Assembly: GCA_022226935.1 (NCBI GenBank)
Contig: CP092081.1
Span: forward strand, 404,540-468,539
DNA length: 64,000 nt
From: Nitrospira sp.
GTDB taxonomy: Bacteria; Nitrospirota; Nitrospiria; Nitrospirales; Nitrospiraceae
Reading direction: 5' to 3'
The position numbers were made by a program, and so were the translations under genes. The first letter of the stretch is position 1. Every line of letters starts with the position of its first letter. Shown here one piece after another: positions 8,161 through 18,527 of this stretch. The notes under the pieces were generated by a model. The model worked only from the letters and a program-made list of their open reading frames with translations, was not told the DNA's origin and made no database searches.

Positions 8161-9846
8161 TCAAAAATTTGTCCAGAGTTGTATGATGCCCCAGTCTTGA
8201 TCTGCAGAGGTGCCGAGCTGGTGGCGAATATAAGGCCCCGAGAAAAAATGGCCGTAGATAACGGCCAACGACACTTTGCCGTCTGCGAACATATGGCTCC
8301 AGGCGACATCGAGTTCGTCGCCCACATGGGTGGTCGTGTTGTCGGACCGGGAAAAAATAAGCGGTCCCTGCGATCCACGGTACCAGTTGTCGCGCGCGCT
8401 TGCCAAGTACTTGCGCAAAGCCCAGATCTCGATGTGGTCCCGACCTGTCGGTCTGGCCTGTAGGTTCACCTGCGGCTGAACCGTATTGCGCCAGGCGCCG
8501 TTCAGCATGTACCCGACATGCAGAAAATTGGTCGGAAAGAAATTTTCGAACGTATTGGCATTGCCGCCGCAGCTGCGTGAGAGGTTTCCGGCTGGTGTGA
8601 CGCAGTTGCTATCCCCGTCTCCGGAGGCATAGTCGAATCCGATGGCCAGCCGGGGTTTCCAGGGATGTGTGTACCAGGTATGGCCAAGCCACGTTCCCGA
8701 GGCCCAGGCATTGATCCTTAAGTTGCGTTGGTTATCGAAGTTAAATCCATCCGCGGTCCGGCCGAATTGGTAGGCTGCTTCATGGACGAAATCCCAGTTG
8801 CCGTCGCGCAGTTCGAGACGGAGACCGACCATGTGTCGCAGCTGAGAGGCTGATTTGGGGAGGTATTGTCCTGGGTTGGCCCGTTCCGGGAGGCGATTGG
8901 AGTAGAGAACGTAATAGGGTTCGACAACCATCCGCGGGAGGCTCCGGATTTGATTGTAGAACACGATCATGTCGACGTCGCTTCCCGCGTCGGTCGCATG
9001 CTGCGCTAAAGCCGGATTGCAGACGGACTGGGACGTCACGTCTTGGTTGCAGGTCAACAGATTCGGAGTCAGGCTTCCGCCCGGGTCTCCCTGCCCCAGG
9101 TCAGTCTCAGAATTGCGGAACCAGCCGAGTTTCACGTCGAAATCGGTTCGGGTGTAACTCAACATGATGCCGTCGTGGGAGTAGCCGGTATTCGCCCAAT
9201 CAAAGTGCCCAAACAACCGTTGATTGCCGAACACGACGTATTGGCGGCCGAGCTTCGCACTGAGCCCCTCGACACCGGCGAGATTGCGAATGAGCGCGTA
9301 GCCCGCGCGGATCCCGAGGCGGCATTGGCCAGGCCGTTGGGTCGCGCATTGATGGTTGGAGGCGTCTCCACCTGGGCTTCCGCCGAGCGGGTTGCCGCTG
9401 CCTCCCCATGTCGCCGAATCCTGGACTTCAACATAGAAATTGAGGTTGGGTGAAGGATCATACCCGATGCCTACCCGCGCCCATTGCTGGACGAAGAAGT
9501 CGCTGGCCTTGGAACCATTGTGGGCGGTCGTGCCGGATCCGGAGAGGTTGAGGCTGTTGCACGATCCATTAATTGGAGGGCCGCCGCCAAAGCAGACCCC
9601 GTTGCGCCATTCCGGTCTCACGCGAAGGTCGGCGCGCATCCAGAAATTCCGGATGTCGAAGGCCGAAAGAGGAGACAGCATCGCAACAGGAGCGGTCTCT
9701 ATCACGTCTCTTTCGGCCGGGGAAAAGATTCCTGGTGAGATCGGCCCATAGCCGATATGCCCGGCTTCTGCCAGCAGAGAAGTCGGCGCGAGGGCAGCCC
9801 ACGATGGAATCGTGAGGGCAAGACACAGCAGGAGGATTCTCCGCAT
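8161..9846 (-). CDS. Outer-membrane beta-barrel, alginate-export (AlgE)-like family
   Basis: This 561-aa protein has a signal peptide (LLLCLALTIPSWAAL) and alternating beta-strand pattern throughout, ending in WTNF with the terminal aromatic residue used for barrel assembly. Segments such as ADLRVRPEWRNG, SAKLGRQYVVFGNQRLFG and WRNTVQPQVNLQ match the alginate-export barrel family, which in many bacteria outside Pseudomonas is not tied to alginate. The substrate is therefore unknown. The sigma-54 regulator follows directly and may control this gene or others in response to the transported compound. Confidence 0.82.
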   Translation of the reverse strand: MRRILLLCLALTIPSWAALAPTSLLAEAGHIGYGPISPGIFSPAERDVIETAPVAMLSPLSAFDIRNFWMRADLRVRPEWRNGVCFGGGPPINGSCNSLNLSGSGTTAHNGSKASDFFVQQWARVGIGYDPSPNLNFYVEVQDSATWGGSGNPLGGSPGGDASNHQCATQRPGQCRLGIRAGYALIRNLAGVEGLSAKLGRQYVVFGNQRLFGHFDWANTGYSHDGIMLSYTRTDFDVKLGWFRNSETDLGQGDPGGSLTPNLLTCNQDVTSQSVCNPALAQHATDAGSDVDMIVFYNQIRSLPRMVVEPYYVLYSNRLPERANPGQYLPKSASQLRHMVGLRLELRDGNWDFVHEAAYQFGRTADGFNFDNQRNLRINAWASGTWLGHTWYTHPWKPRLAIGFDYASGDGDSNCVTPAGNLSRSCGGNANTFENFFPTNFLHVGYMLNGAWRNTVQPQVNLQARPTGRDHIEIWALRKYLASARDNWYRGSQGPLIFSRSDNTTTHVGDELDVAWSHMFADGKVSLAVIYGHFFSGPYIRHQLGTSADQDWGIIQLWTNF

Positions 9847-9983
9847 GGCGATGAGGCAGCGTATCGGCCGTCATGGAACATAGAATCCTCCATTGCACCA
9901 GACCTGGGGCGAGTGGGCCGGAACCGTTAGACAACAGACCCCCGGCCCGTGACAGATTCACTGTTCGATGAAACGATCGGCGA

Positions 9984-10475
9984 CTAGAAACTCATGCCTG
10001 CCCGTTCTTCCATGTTGCGCATAAACTCCTCGTGTTCCTTCACCGTATCCGCTCCTTTTGCGCGGATGTGCCGATCGCGCGCGTGAAATTCATCGGGAGT
10101 CACCCGATAGCAAAAATCCCACAAAGCATCAGCGCTGTGCTCATCAATGCCGCCGACCCGTGCCTCGAGCATGACCATCAATGCATTGACGCCATCATAC
10201 GTGCCACGGCGATTTCCGGACCGGTGCAATTCTCGGATCTTGCTGGTCTGTTCGACGTACGGTTGGAAACTTCCGGGAATGAGATTCTTTTCGGCCATCG
10301 TTTGATACGTCACCACCTGACCGAGTAACTCTTCAGCCCACGCGGATGATTTCTGATGGCTGTTCCATACGACCGGTTCGAGGCCATTGGACCAGGCCTG
10401 AGCGAGGTTGAGACCCAGCAGGGGCCAAGCTCCGAGCACAAATGCGGTCGAGTACAATGCGATGGTTTTTTTCAT
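9984..10475 (-). CDS. Small periplasmic hypothetical protein (163 aa)
   Basis: ATG 10475 is chosen for its GGGAGGA four bases upstream and because it begins a good signal peptide (KKTIALYSTAFVLGAWPLLG..AQA). The mature part is alpha-helical and rich in Glu, Arg and His, with no cysteine-heme motif beyond a single Cys. I do not recognise a domain. It is probably monocistronic: 136 bp separate it from the porin gene. A CCGGCC-ATTA-GGCCGG palindrome lies in its leader. Confidence 0.72.
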   Translation of the reverse strand: MKKTIALYSTAFVLGAWPLLGLNLAQAWSNGLEPVVWNSHQKSSAWAEELLGQVVTYQTMAEKNLIPGSFQPYVEQTSKIRELHRSGNRRGTYDGVNALMVMLEARVGGIDEHSADALWDFCYRVTPDEFHARDRHIRAKGADTVKEHEEFMRNMEERAGMSF

Positions 10476-10494
10476 GATGTCCTCCCTCAAGTGT

Positions 10495-10510
10495 CCGGCC
10501 ATTAGGCCGG
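10495..10510 (-). repeat. Short palindrome in the leader of the 10475 gene
   Basis: A perfect 6-bp inverted repeat, CCGGCC (10495-10500) and GGCCGG (10505-10510) around ATTA, lies 20 bp upstream of the start codon. It could be an operator or a small mRNA hairpin; there is no further evidence. Confidence 0.35.
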
Positions 10511-10755
10511 AGTGATGTGCATGGATGAGATGCTGGTCTACGGTTCTTGTTTGCATACCTCAGCAACACCCATGCCTCAGGATTGTCTGATCTAACCTGT
10601 TGATTTTCTGTGAAAGCGCTAGAGAGAAGCGATCCGCGCGGATGCTTGCCGTGAATGGCAACGGTGGGCTGTGAAATGCAACGACCCTGCAGCGAGCGAG
10701 AGTGAATTGGATCGACGTCAACTGTGCGGAATCGCTGTGTACTGCTCTGACGAGG

Positions 10756-12699
10756 TCACGGGCGCGATGGGGAATGTTTGAAGAAGAGCACAGACAACGC
10801 AGGTAAGGTGCAGGTCACCGAATGGGTCCGTCCATGCAGCGGGATCGGTGTCGCTTCCACACCTCCGCCATTTCCCCAGCCATGTCCCCCATAGATGGCG
10901 GCATCGCTATTCAACAGTTCCTTCCAGTAGCCGCCACGTGGCGCCCCGATTCGATAATTGGGTCTGGGAACCGGGGTGAAGTTACATACCACGAGTAAGA
11001 TCTCGTCGGTGGCACGCCCTTTTCTCATCAAGCTGATGACGCTTGATTCGGCGTCCTGACAATCGATCCATTCGATGCCGGAGGGATCGACATCTCCCTC
11101 ATGGAGTGAAGACTCACGGCGGTAGGTATGATTGAGATCCGTAACCCATTGGTGCATGCCTCGATGGAGCGGGCGTTCCAGCGCGCTCCACTCCAACTGG
11201 CCATCGTGAGACCATTCAGTCGACTGGCCGAATTCCCCTCCCATGAACAAAAGTTTCTTGGCGGCTTGGGCATACATATGCCCAAACAGCAAGCGGAGGT
11301 TGGCGAATCTCTGCCATTCATCTCCCGGCATCTTCCCCAGTAACGACCCTTTCCCATACACCACCTCGTCGTGCGAGAGCGGAAGCACGAAGTTCTCGTG
11401 GAAGGCATAGAGCATACGGAAAGTCAGGTTGTGATGGTGATATTTGCGATCGATCGGGTCCTTTTGCATGTAGGTCAGGGTGTCATGCATCCAGCCCATG
11501 TCCCACTTGAGTCCGAATCCTAAGCCGCCGAGATACGTCGGCCGCGATACCAAAGGCCAGGCGGTGGATTCTTCGGCAATGGTTTGCACATCCGGAAAGT
11601 GCCGATACACCTCTTCGTTTAATCGCTTGAGGAACGTAATGGCCTCAAGGTTTTCTCGGCCTCCGTACTGATTGGGGATCCATTCGCCTTCTTTTCGCGA
11701 GTAATCCAAATACAGCATCGATGCCACGGCGTCCAATCGCAGGCCGTCGAAGTGATAGTTGTCGAGCCAGAAGAGCGCGCTGCTGATGAGAAAGCTGCGC
11801 ACCTCATTGCGGCCGAAATTGAAGATGAAGGTGTTCCAATCCGGCTGGAATCCCTGCCGCGGATCGGCATGTTCATACAGATGTGTGCCGTCGAAGAATC
11901 CCAGCCCTTGTTCATCAGTCGGGAAATGGGAAGGGACCCAATCCAGCAAAACTCCGATGCCGTGATGGTGCAAGGTATCGATGAGGTACATCAGGTCTTG
12001 GGGCGTGCCGTAATTGCCGGTCGGCGCAAAATAACCGGTCGTCTGATATCCCCAGGAGCCGAAAAAAGGATGATCGGTCAGCGGCATAAATTCCACATGC
12101 GTGAATCCCGTCTTCTGCAGATACTCGGCGAGCGGGACTGCTAGCTCGCGATAACTGAGCGATCGATTCTGTTCGGCCGCGATGCGCTTCCATGAGCCGA
12201 CATGCATTTCATAAATGGTCATCGGCGCAGTCAACGCATTCGCCTGCCCGCGTGTACGCAGCCACTCGTGGTCCGTCCACTCGTAGTGGAGGTCCCAGAC
12301 AATGGAGGCCGATTTCGGCGGGATTTCATTAAAGAAGGAGAGGGGATCGCTTTTATCGACTCGATAATCGGCGTGGCGCGAGTGGACATGGTATTTGTAT
12401 AACGCCCCCTTGGCGGACTCCGCGATGAACCCTTCCCAAATGCCTGAGTCTCCTCGCGGATGGAGGAGGTGGGCGCCGCGGTCCCAGTCATTGAACGAGC
12501 CGATGACGGATACCTGTTCCGCATTCGGCGCCCATACCGCGAAGTATGTGCCTTCCTGTCCCTGACGAACCATGGGATGCGCGCCGAGTTTGTCGTACAG
12601 TTGAAACTGTGTCCCCTCATTGAAGAGAAAGACATCATCATCAGTCAGTCTACTGATGGCCGCGTGACTCGAATGTTGCGCAGTGCTCTTTTGGCTCAC
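10756..12699 (-). CDS. glgB: 1,4-alpha-glucan branching enzyme
   Basis: This 647-aa enzyme introduces alpha-1,6 branches into linear glucan. It has an N-terminal CBM48 module ([21 protein letters not shown]) and a GH13 barrel with the nucleophile Asp in [12 protein letters not shown], the acid/base Glu in AEEST, and the third acidic residue in [12 protein letters not shown]. Length is near the family norm for forms with a short N-terminus. Its ATG overlaps the maltokinase stop by 4 bp, so it is the last gene of the trehalose-glucan operon. It is the partner expected for GlgE-made maltosyl chains. Confidence 0.96.
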   Translation of the reverse strand: MSQKSTAQHSSHAAISRLTDDDVFLFNEGTQFQLYDKLGAHPMVRQGQEGTYFAVWAPNAEQVSVIGSFNDWDRGAHLLHPRGDSGIWEGFIAESAKGALYKYHVHSRHADYRVDKSDPLSFFNEIPPKSASIVWDLHYEWTDHEWLRTRGQANALTAPMTIYEMHVGSWKRIAAEQNRSLSYRELAVPLAEYLQKTGFTHVEFMPLTDHPFFGSWGYQTTGYFAPTGNYGTPQDLMYLIDTLHHHGIGVLLDWVPSHFPTDEQGLGFFDGTHLYEHADPRQGFQPDWNTFIFNFGRNEVRSFLISSALFWLDNYHFDGLRLDAVASMLYLDYSRKEGEWIPNQYGGRENLEAITFLKRLNEEVYRHFPDVQTIAEESTAWPLVSRPTYLGGLGFGLKWDMGWMHDTLTYMQKDPIDRKYHHHNLTFRMLYAFHENFVLPLSHDEVVYGKGSLLGKMPGDEWQRFANLRLLFGHMYAQAAKKLLFMGGEFGQSTEWSHDGQLEWSALERPLHRGMHQWVTDLNHTYRRESSLHEGDVDPSGIEWIDCQDAESSVISLMRKGRATDEILLVVCNFTPVPRPNYRIGAPRGGYWKELLNSDAAIYGGHGWGNGGGVEATPIPLHGRTHSVTCTLPALSVLFFKHSPSRP

Positions 12700-14411
12700 T
12701 GATCCACCTCATCTCTCGCCTGTCTTCCCGAACGTGGGATAGGCCCTTCGCTGACGATCTCTCCGCTTTCCGTATCCTCAATGGCCTGAGAGGTCTCCAG
12801 CGATTGCAGGAGGCCTGCCAGGGGGAGCCCGACCCAATCCGGTCTGTTATTCAACTCATAGGTCAGTTCGTACAAGGCCTTATCGAGGATCTGCACGTCC
12901 AGCAAAAGGGTGAACTCTTCCTGAGACCGAGGCGAAAACGCCGCCTGCCCAGCGGTGGTCCGGTATCCTCTCAGAAATGCGGTGCGGGCGGTTTGATACC
13001 ATTGCTCCACCCACGGAACTAAGTCGGGCATGGCCGCCTTGTTAAGATGTTGCGCGCGCACTGTGCGAAGTGTCACATGCGCGGCATAGTGACATGAGCG
13101 AATCATGCCGGCCAGATCAACCATCGGAAGAAACTTCGCTCTGCGTTCCGCCAAAGGCTTTGCCGGTTCTCCCTCAAAATCGATGATGATAAAGTCACTG
13201 CCTGTATAGAGAATCTGTCCCAGGTGGTAGTCGCCATGGCATCGAATGCGCAGAGTGCTCAAGGGGTGACGGGACAATCTTCCCAAGCGATCGAGAAGAG
13301 TGGGCTCCTGTTCCAGAACCGTTTCGGCTTGTTCCCGGTCAGTTTCAGACAGGGTCGGCAATCGGCGTCGCAGTAACGCCAAGGCCTTGGTGGCGGCCTG
13401 TTGCATGGCCTGAACGCGGGACTGTACGTACGACGCAGAACAGGTCTCAGGCGCAAAGGCAGCCATGTCGCTGGGTTGTCCGAGCGCCATATGGAGCTCA
13501 CCCGTCCGCCGGCCCAAGAGGTGTGCCGAATCACGGTAGTCAAAAAGAAGATCGCTGGGAGGCGGTTCGTAATTCGGCCGTTCAGGCGCCTCCTGTCCTC
13601 CTCCTCCCTTGTGGTCGAGCGCGAGGATGCGGTCGACGTAGCGGGAAAGTTGCGTCAACGTATAATCCCAGGCATTCCCACGATTGGCGGCGAAGGTTTG
13701 TACCAGCGCCAGCGTCATCGGCTCGGCTCGCTCCTGTGTATATTCGAGCGCGCCGATGAGGGCAGGGGAATGAGCAAATCGGCGTGCCGTGAGGGTGCGG
13801 CCGATTTCCAGTTCGGGGTTCATCCCGGGCTCGATTCGGCGATAGAGCTTCATGATGGCGCAGTCGCCAAATTTCACCGAGGTGTTGCTCTGTTCGCCCT
13901 TCAACACGGAACTTGAAGCGGCAGAGGCGCACATTGTCGCCTCATCAAACAATTCCGTGGCCGATCCGACCAATGTGCCAGCCGATCCGCGGAACTGCTC
14001 GCGCCGGCCCATGCTGCTCAGCAGCGAGTAAGCACAGTCGTGATTCCACAACGCATCGTACAGAATTCCCGCGAGCTCTTTCCGGCGCTGAATGACCGTC
14101 AATGCTCCGATGACGGCTTGTGGATGGTCACGTTTGATGCGGTCTGCCTCCGTATCGAAAGCGGCCGTCATAGGAAGCGTGTACGTGTCGGCGCCGCCTT
14201 CATGGTAGGAGACTTCGATCAATCCCAGGACCATGGTGCCGTCCCGATGCTGATCCTGCAGAACATCCGCAAGCCTGGTCGAGCGAATCGTTTTTGCTTT
14301 GCCTCCAAACCATCGAGCAGCCGTAAGAAAAGCCGGCAGCAGCTGCTCGACCTCGGCACGCGGCGAGCCTTCAAAAGCGGCCTTCCAATTGTCCTGCACC
14401 CTGATCATCAC
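12696..14411 (-). CDS. mak: Maltokinase (ATP:maltose 1-phosphotransferase)
   Basis: The 571-aa protein should phosphorylate maltose to maltose-1-phosphate for GlgE. The kinase signature [13 protein letters not shown], followed by IIIDFEGEP, matches the aminoglycoside-phosphotransferase-like fold of Mak/Pep2. The N-terminal ARWFGGKA segment is typical of maltokinases. In many bacteria this domain is fused to the end of TreS; here it stands alone while TreS is a separate gene 5.3 kb upstream in the operon. It lies 21 bp after glgE and overlaps glgB by 4 bp. Confidence 0.92.
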   Translation of the reverse strand: MMIRVQDNWKAAFEGSPRAEVEQLLPAFLTAARWFGGKAKTIRSTRLADVLQDQHRDGTMVLGLIEVSYHEGGADTYTLPMTAAFDTEADRIKRDHPQAVIGALTVIQRRKELAGILYDALWNHDCAYSLLSSMGRREQFRGSAGTLVGSATELFDEATMCASAASSSVLKGEQSNTSVKFGDCAIMKLYRRIEPGMNPELEIGRTLTARRFAHSPALIGALEYTQERAEPMTLALVQTFAANRGNAWDYTLTQLSRYVDRILALDHKGGGGQEAPERPNYEPPPSDLLFDYRDSAHLLGRRTGELHMALGQPSDMAAFAPETCSASYVQSRVQAMQQAATKALALLRRRLPTLSETDREQAETVLEQEPTLLDRLGRLSRHPLSTLRIRCHGDYHLGQILYTGSDFIIIDFEGEPAKPLAERRAKFLPMVDLAGMIRSCHYAAHVTLRTVRAQHLNKAAMPDLVPWVEQWYQTARTAFLRGYRTTAGQAAFSPRSQEEFTLLLDVQILDKALYELTYELNNRPDWVGLPLAGLLQSLETSQAIEDTESGEIVSEGPIPRSGRQARDEVDQ

Positions 14412-14432
14412 GTCGGTACGCTTTCACAACGG

Positions 14433-16505
14433 TTAGAGGTAATAATCGAAATCCTCTTCGCGCCGAAGGTCTCGGCGCACTGCAAAAATTTGTACCGGCA
14501 CTGAGTGTGGGTCGAGCTGGACATAATTGCGAGGCCCCTGCCACACATAATAGGCATGCGTGAGTAGATCATGGACTTGAAACGGGCGGTTCGCTTGAAT
14601 CCCGAGGGTGGCCAGATCCAATTCCAGCCAGCCGGAATGGACATGGTGGGGGCTTAAGTTCACCACGATGAGAATCATATTCGAGCCGTCCGAGGACTGT
14701 TTGCTGTAGGCCAGCAGGTAATCGTTATCGATAGGATGAAACTGCAGACGGCCGTCACTCTGCAGGGCAGGATTCTCGCGGCGGATGCGGTTGATCAGGC
14801 CGATGAATTCTTTCAAGCTATCCGGCCGACTGATGTCCCATCGTCTGACTTCATATTTTTCAGAATCCAGGTATTCTTCACTGCCGGGTTTTTGCGGGCG
14901 ATTTTCGTAGAGTTCAAAGGCCGGCCCATAAATACCGTAACTCGATCCCAACGTTGCGGCTAACGCCAGCCGGGCCATAAACACCGGACGGCCGCCGTGC
15001 TGTAAATGCTCCGTAAGAATGTCGGGGGTATTCGTCCACAGGTTGGGGCGAAAGTATTCCCGCACGGAGGATGCGGTGAGCTCGGTGAAATAGTCGGTGA
15101 GTTCGGGCTTGCTGTTGCGCCAGGCAAAGTAGGTATAAGACTGTGTGAATCCGACTTTGGCCAAGTGGTACATGACCTTCGGTCTGGTAAAGGCCTCGGC
15201 CAGGAAAATAGTCTCCGGGTATGAGGCCTTGACGTCGCCGATGAGCCACTTCCAAAAGAGAAAAGGTTTGGTGTGAGGATTATCCACGCGAAAAATCCGG
15301 ATGCCGTGATCGATCCAGTACTGGACCACTTCGCGTAACTCTTTCCAAAGGCCTGGGTACGCGTCTGTCTCGAAATGTAATGGAAAGATATCCTGGTACT
15401 GTTTGGGCGGATTCTCGGCAAATTGAATGGTGCCGTCCGGGCGTGTCTTGAACCACTCCGGATGCTCTGTGACGTAGGGGTGGTCGGGCGAGCATTGAAA
15501 GGCCAGATCGAGCGCAATCTCGAGTCCCTTCGTGTGTGCCGCAGCGACGAGTTGCGTAAAATCGTCCAGGCTTCCCAATTCCGAATGAATCGCGGTGTGC
15601 CCGCCGGTACGAGATCCAATAGCCCAGGGACTGCCTACTGAAGCCGAGTCACCTCGCGGATTATTGTTTCGTCCTTTTCGGTGGGTTTCGCCGATAGGAT
15701 GGATGGGGGGAAGATAGAGGACATCAAAGCCCATCTCCGCGATATAGGAGAGCCGTGACTCGCAATCCTTGAATGTGCCGTGAGGCTGTTCGTCGTCTGT
15801 CGTCGAACGGGGAAACATTTCGTACCAGGCACTGAACCGGGCTTGGGGACGATCCACCACGACGATGAGGTCTCGGTCGTAGCTGCTGCTCAGGCGGTGA
15901 TCAACGCAGTCGGCCATGATCTCTTCCGTTTCCTCTTCGAGCAGCAGATGCAGTAGGGCTTGGGGGCTGGAATCACAACGGGACAGCATCGCCTGCAGGT
16001 CCTTCAAGCGCCGTCGCAATGCTTCAGACGCGCGACCGGCCGCCTGTTCGATCAATTGCTTCCCGATCAACATCTCCACCGTGACATCCTGATGCGCGCT
16101 CAACCGTTTACGCATGTCACGCTGCCATGTCGCGAAGTGATCTACCCATCCAACGATGCCATAGTGGTACTGGCCCAGTTCGGTCACGTTGAACGAGGCT
16201 TGCCATCGGTCATTCCCTAATGGACGTAAAGGCGTATTCAGCCAGTGGTCCTGACTCTCATGGCGGGAACGCAACACGCCGCGGATCATATCGTGTCCAT
16301 CCGCAAAGAGGTCCGCTTCCACGATGATGGTATCTCCGACCACGCGTTTGACTGGATATCGCCCGCCGTCCAGTTCCGGTTCAACGTGTTCGATGGCGAC
16401 TCGCAGACGGCCCTCGCCCAAGGCATGAGACGCGACCTGTTTCTCACGGCTCGCCTGCTTGGCCGGCACGTTTCGCGAGGCATCTTTGCGTGTGCTTCTT
16501 TTCAT
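14433..16505 (-). CDS. glgE: Maltosyltransferase GlgE (GH13_3)
   Basis: The 690-aa enzyme adds maltose units from maltose-1-phosphate to alpha-1,4-glucan. GlgE hallmarks are seen: ARFSAWYEMFPRS near residue 230, the DVLYLPPIHPIG block, the nucleophile Asp in FRVDNPHTKP, the Glu in FLAEAFTRPK, and TNTPDIL. Its length is in the family range. ATG overlaps the stop of the preceding membrane-protein gene by 4 bp (ATGA), showing translational coupling. It carries on the TreS-Mak-GlgE-GlgB route in one operon. Confidence 0.96.
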   Translation of the reverse strand: MKRSTRKDASRNVPAKQASREKQVASHALGEGRLRVAIEHVEPELDGGRYPVKRVVGDTIIVEADLFADGHDMIRGVLRSRHESQDHWLNTPLRPLGNDRWQASFNVTELGQYHYGIVGWVDHFATWQRDMRKRLSAHQDVTVEMLIGKQLIEQAAGRASEALRRRLKDLQAMLSRCDSSPQALLHLLLEEETEEIMADCVDHRLSSSYDRDLIVVVDRPQARFSAWYEMFPRSTTDDEQPHGTFKDCESRLSYIAEMGFDVLYLPPIHPIGETHRKGRNNNPRGDSASVGSPWAIGSRTGGHTAIHSELGSLDDFTQLVAAAHTKGLEIALDLAFQCSPDHPYVTEHPEWFKTRPDGTIQFAENPPKQYQDIFPLHFETDAYPGLWKELREVVQYWIDHGIRIFRVDNPHTKPFLFWKWLIGDVKASYPETIFLAEAFTRPKVMYHLAKVGFTQSYTYFAWRNSKPELTDYFTELTASSVREYFRPNLWTNTPDILTEHLQHGGRPVFMARLALAATLGSSYGIYGPAFELYENRPQKPGSEEYLDSEKYEVRRWDISRPDSLKEFIGLINRIRRENPALQSDGRLQFHPIDNDYLLAYSKQSSDGSNMILIVVNLSPHHVHSGWLELDLATLGIQANRPFQVHDLLTHAYYVWQGPRNYVQLDPHSVPVQIFAVRRDLRREEDFDYYL

Positions 16506-17203
16506 AAATGCGACAACTGATCGGTCTTGTGTTCGTGTTGACTGAAGCGTCGTTCAAGGATCTCCCGCATGAGATGTCGCGCGCCCAACCCTACGGCTAG
16601 GGCGAGAGCGAGCACCACGCCGCCGAACGTGATGGAGAACGCCGCGATGACAATTTCCTTCGCGATACCTAACTGGGTCAGCACCATCGCGCAGGTGAGC
16701 AACAATAGTCCCCATCGCACCAACCCTGCGACGACGCGCGCTTCCTCCACTTGGGCATTCACGGCGGCGATCAATGCAGCCTCGGCAAAGAAATTGGCGC
16801 AGAGCACCCCCACGAGGAGGACGAGGGATGCGGCCAGGACATTCGGTAAAAAGGCGACGATCTGACTGATCAAATTGGCCGTCGCCGGGAGGTTCATGGC
16901 ATCGACGCCCATGAACGCAAACAACAAAAAGACGATCCAGAACAGCACGCCGCTGACCACCAGGGACACCGGACGGCGAACGCCGGCCTGCGAGAGCGGC
17001 TGAACAATGCCCAATCGCTCGCAGAAGGAGTCGAATCCGAAGGTTCGAAGGACCCGGAGGGTGAGCACTTTCACCGACCAGGCTGCCAACAGCCCCAAGC
17101 TCAGGAAGGTCAGCAAGGCGAGGAGCCGCGGCAACACGAGCACGATCTGCATCACCGTGTCACGAAAACCGGCGACCATCGTCTCTCTCCACAGGTCACT
17201 CAT
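16502..17203 (-). CDS. Membrane protein with TM-helix repeats, mechanosensitive-channel-like
   Basis: ATG 17203 follows GGAGG with 7-nt spacing; longer starts lack support. The 233-aa product has about five hydrophobic segments (e.g. LALLTFLSLGLLAAW, LVVSGVLFWIVFLLFAFMG, VLAASLVLLVGVLCA, LLLLTCAMVLTQLG, GGVVLALALAVGLGARHL). This pattern, with GVDAMNLP, matches the TM-helix family found at the N-terminus of some MscS-like proteins. The cytosolic beta domain of MscS is absent, so channel activity is not certain. It overlaps the GT2 stop and the GlgE start, so it is firmly inside the sugar operon; a role in osmotic sensing is inference. Confidence 0.78.
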   Translation of the reverse strand: MSDLWRETMVAGFRDTVMQIVLVLPRLLALLTFLSLGLLAAWSVKVLTLRVLRTFGFDSFCERLGIVQPLSQAGVRRPVSLVVSGVLFWIVFLLFAFMGVDAMNLPATANLISQIVAFLPNVLAASLVLLVGVLCANFFAEAALIAAVNAQVEEARVVAGLVRWGLLLLTCAMVLTQLGIAKEIVIAAFSITFGGVVLALALAVGLGARHLMREILERRFSQHEHKTDQLSHL

Positions 17204-18515
17204 CGCGCCACCTCCATTGCTCCATGAGGTATGACTTCGACACTTCGAACTCGCGGCATAACTTCTCCACCGTGCGCTCCACGTTCGAAGAATCCCCATG
17301 CTGAGTTTCCAGAACAAAGGAGGCCGTCCGCCCCAAGTACAGAGGAGTGAGCGCTTTCAGCATGTGTTCCCGATGCAGTGTCTGGTTGTGAAATGCCAAA
17401 GCGAAATCGTAGACGGTTTGCACCCAGAGAGCAGGGGGAAACCGGAATTCCTCGGGGTCTTGTATGTCGAGCGCGATGATTTGCCCTACCGTGTCACGAG
17501 ACAGAATCAACTCCCAGAGCGGAAGCAAATCGCGCAAGCCCTGCTTGAACCCGCTCACCATTCGCCCGGTATGCAAGGGCCCTGGATCCGGCGCCGACTC
17601 CGGCTCGCCATAGAGGGGCACCTCGCTGGATTCCTTGATCGTCTCCCACGAGGATTCATACTCTTCCATCGAATGGAAGATGCCCCCGACGGTTTGCGCG
17701 AGCACCACCGACAGATCAACGGCCCCGAGTTTGGTCTCCTGCTCTCTTGTGCCGAGACAGGTGTGGCACACCCGATAGCCTCCGGCGAGCGCGGCGGCGG
17801 TCAGCCGACTATCCACACTGTATTTGGCAGCAGTCCCTCTCCAGGTCCGGCGGGAAATCAAATCACCGGCGAATTTCCCGGACAAGCCGTACGCTCCCCC
17901 GCTCGGGTACCGCAACCGTTTGCCATACAGCGCACGGGTCAAGGGATACAGCAAGTTGGTTGCGAGTGTGCCCTCGTACCGGTGGCGACGATACAGCGGG
18001 ACGACATAATCCTCGCCGTGTTCGTAAACCGGCCTGCCGAGATGATCGATCCAGGCTGGGCTGAGTGATCGCAGTTGTCCTTCCACAATGAGGCATATCT
18101 TGGGTCGCAGCCGCTGTGCCGTCAGGCAAAAGTTATGGATGCTTTCATCTCGCCCTGGGAAGCCCGGTTCCCTGGTGAGATGCGCATAAGTGCCGGCGGG
18201 ATTGGACACAATGCGGACCGGAAGAACGCCTTCCGCAAGCCGAGAGATGATGCTGGATGTGTCGTCCTGTGAGCCGGCGTCGCAATTCACAAGCAGCGCG
18301 GATGCATCCGGGAAGAACTGCCGCAACCCTTCCACAATCGATTTCAGGACGGCCTCGATTGATCCGGCATTGTTGAGAGTCAACAAGCCGATCATGATAT
18401 CGAGGGTATCAGTCGGCGACTCCCGATCGGCACCCGACGGGCTACGCTCCGAGCCGGGTGCCAGCATCTCTGTATCGCTGTTTCCGCCTTGCGGCATCGA
18501 CATGACCGTCGTCAT
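17196..18515 (-). CDS. GT2-like glycosyltransferase
   Basis: This 439-aa protein carries a GT-A nucleotide-sugar fold: DIMIGLLTLNNAGSIEAVLKSI, then NCDAGSQDDTSS near residue 80 in place of the usual NDGSxDxT, and a GGAYGLSG acceptor-side stretch. Such proteins include glucosyl-3-phosphoglycerate and mannosylglycerate synthases, but I cannot assign a substrate. The first ~35 residues are polar and may be disordered, so a later start is possible. It sits 12 bp after the TreT-like gene and overlaps the membrane-protein gene, which suggests a compatible-solute product. Alternative: transfer onto lipid or glucan. Confidence 0.78.
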   Translation of the reverse strand: MTTVMSMPQGGNSDTEMLAPGSERSPSGADRESPTDTLDIMIGLLTLNNAGSIEAVLKSIVEGLRQFFPDASALLVNCDAGSQDDTSSIISRLAEGVLPVRIVSNPAGTYAHLTREPGFPGRDESIHNFCLTAQRLRPKICLIVEGQLRSLSPAWIDHLGRPVYEHGEDYVVPLYRRHRYEGTLATNLLYPLTRALYGKRLRYPSGGAYGLSGKFAGDLISRRTWRGTAAKYSVDSRLTAAALAGGYRVCHTCLGTREQETKLGAVDLSVVLAQTVGGIFHSMEEYESSWETIKESSEVPLYGEPESAPDPGPLHTGRMVSGFKQGLRDLLPLWELILSRDTVGQIIALDIQDPEEFRFPPALWVQTVYDFALAFHNQTLHREHMLKALTPLYLGRTASFVLETQHGDSSNVERTVEKLCREFEVSKSYLMEQWRWRDE

Positions 18516-18527
18516 CTGTTGTCACTT

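Noticed and set aside
8161-9983. Sigma-54 (-24/-12) promoter near the barrel gene
   Set aside because: I looked for TGGC...TGC at the right spacing on the minus strand upstream of 9846 and found no acceptable match.
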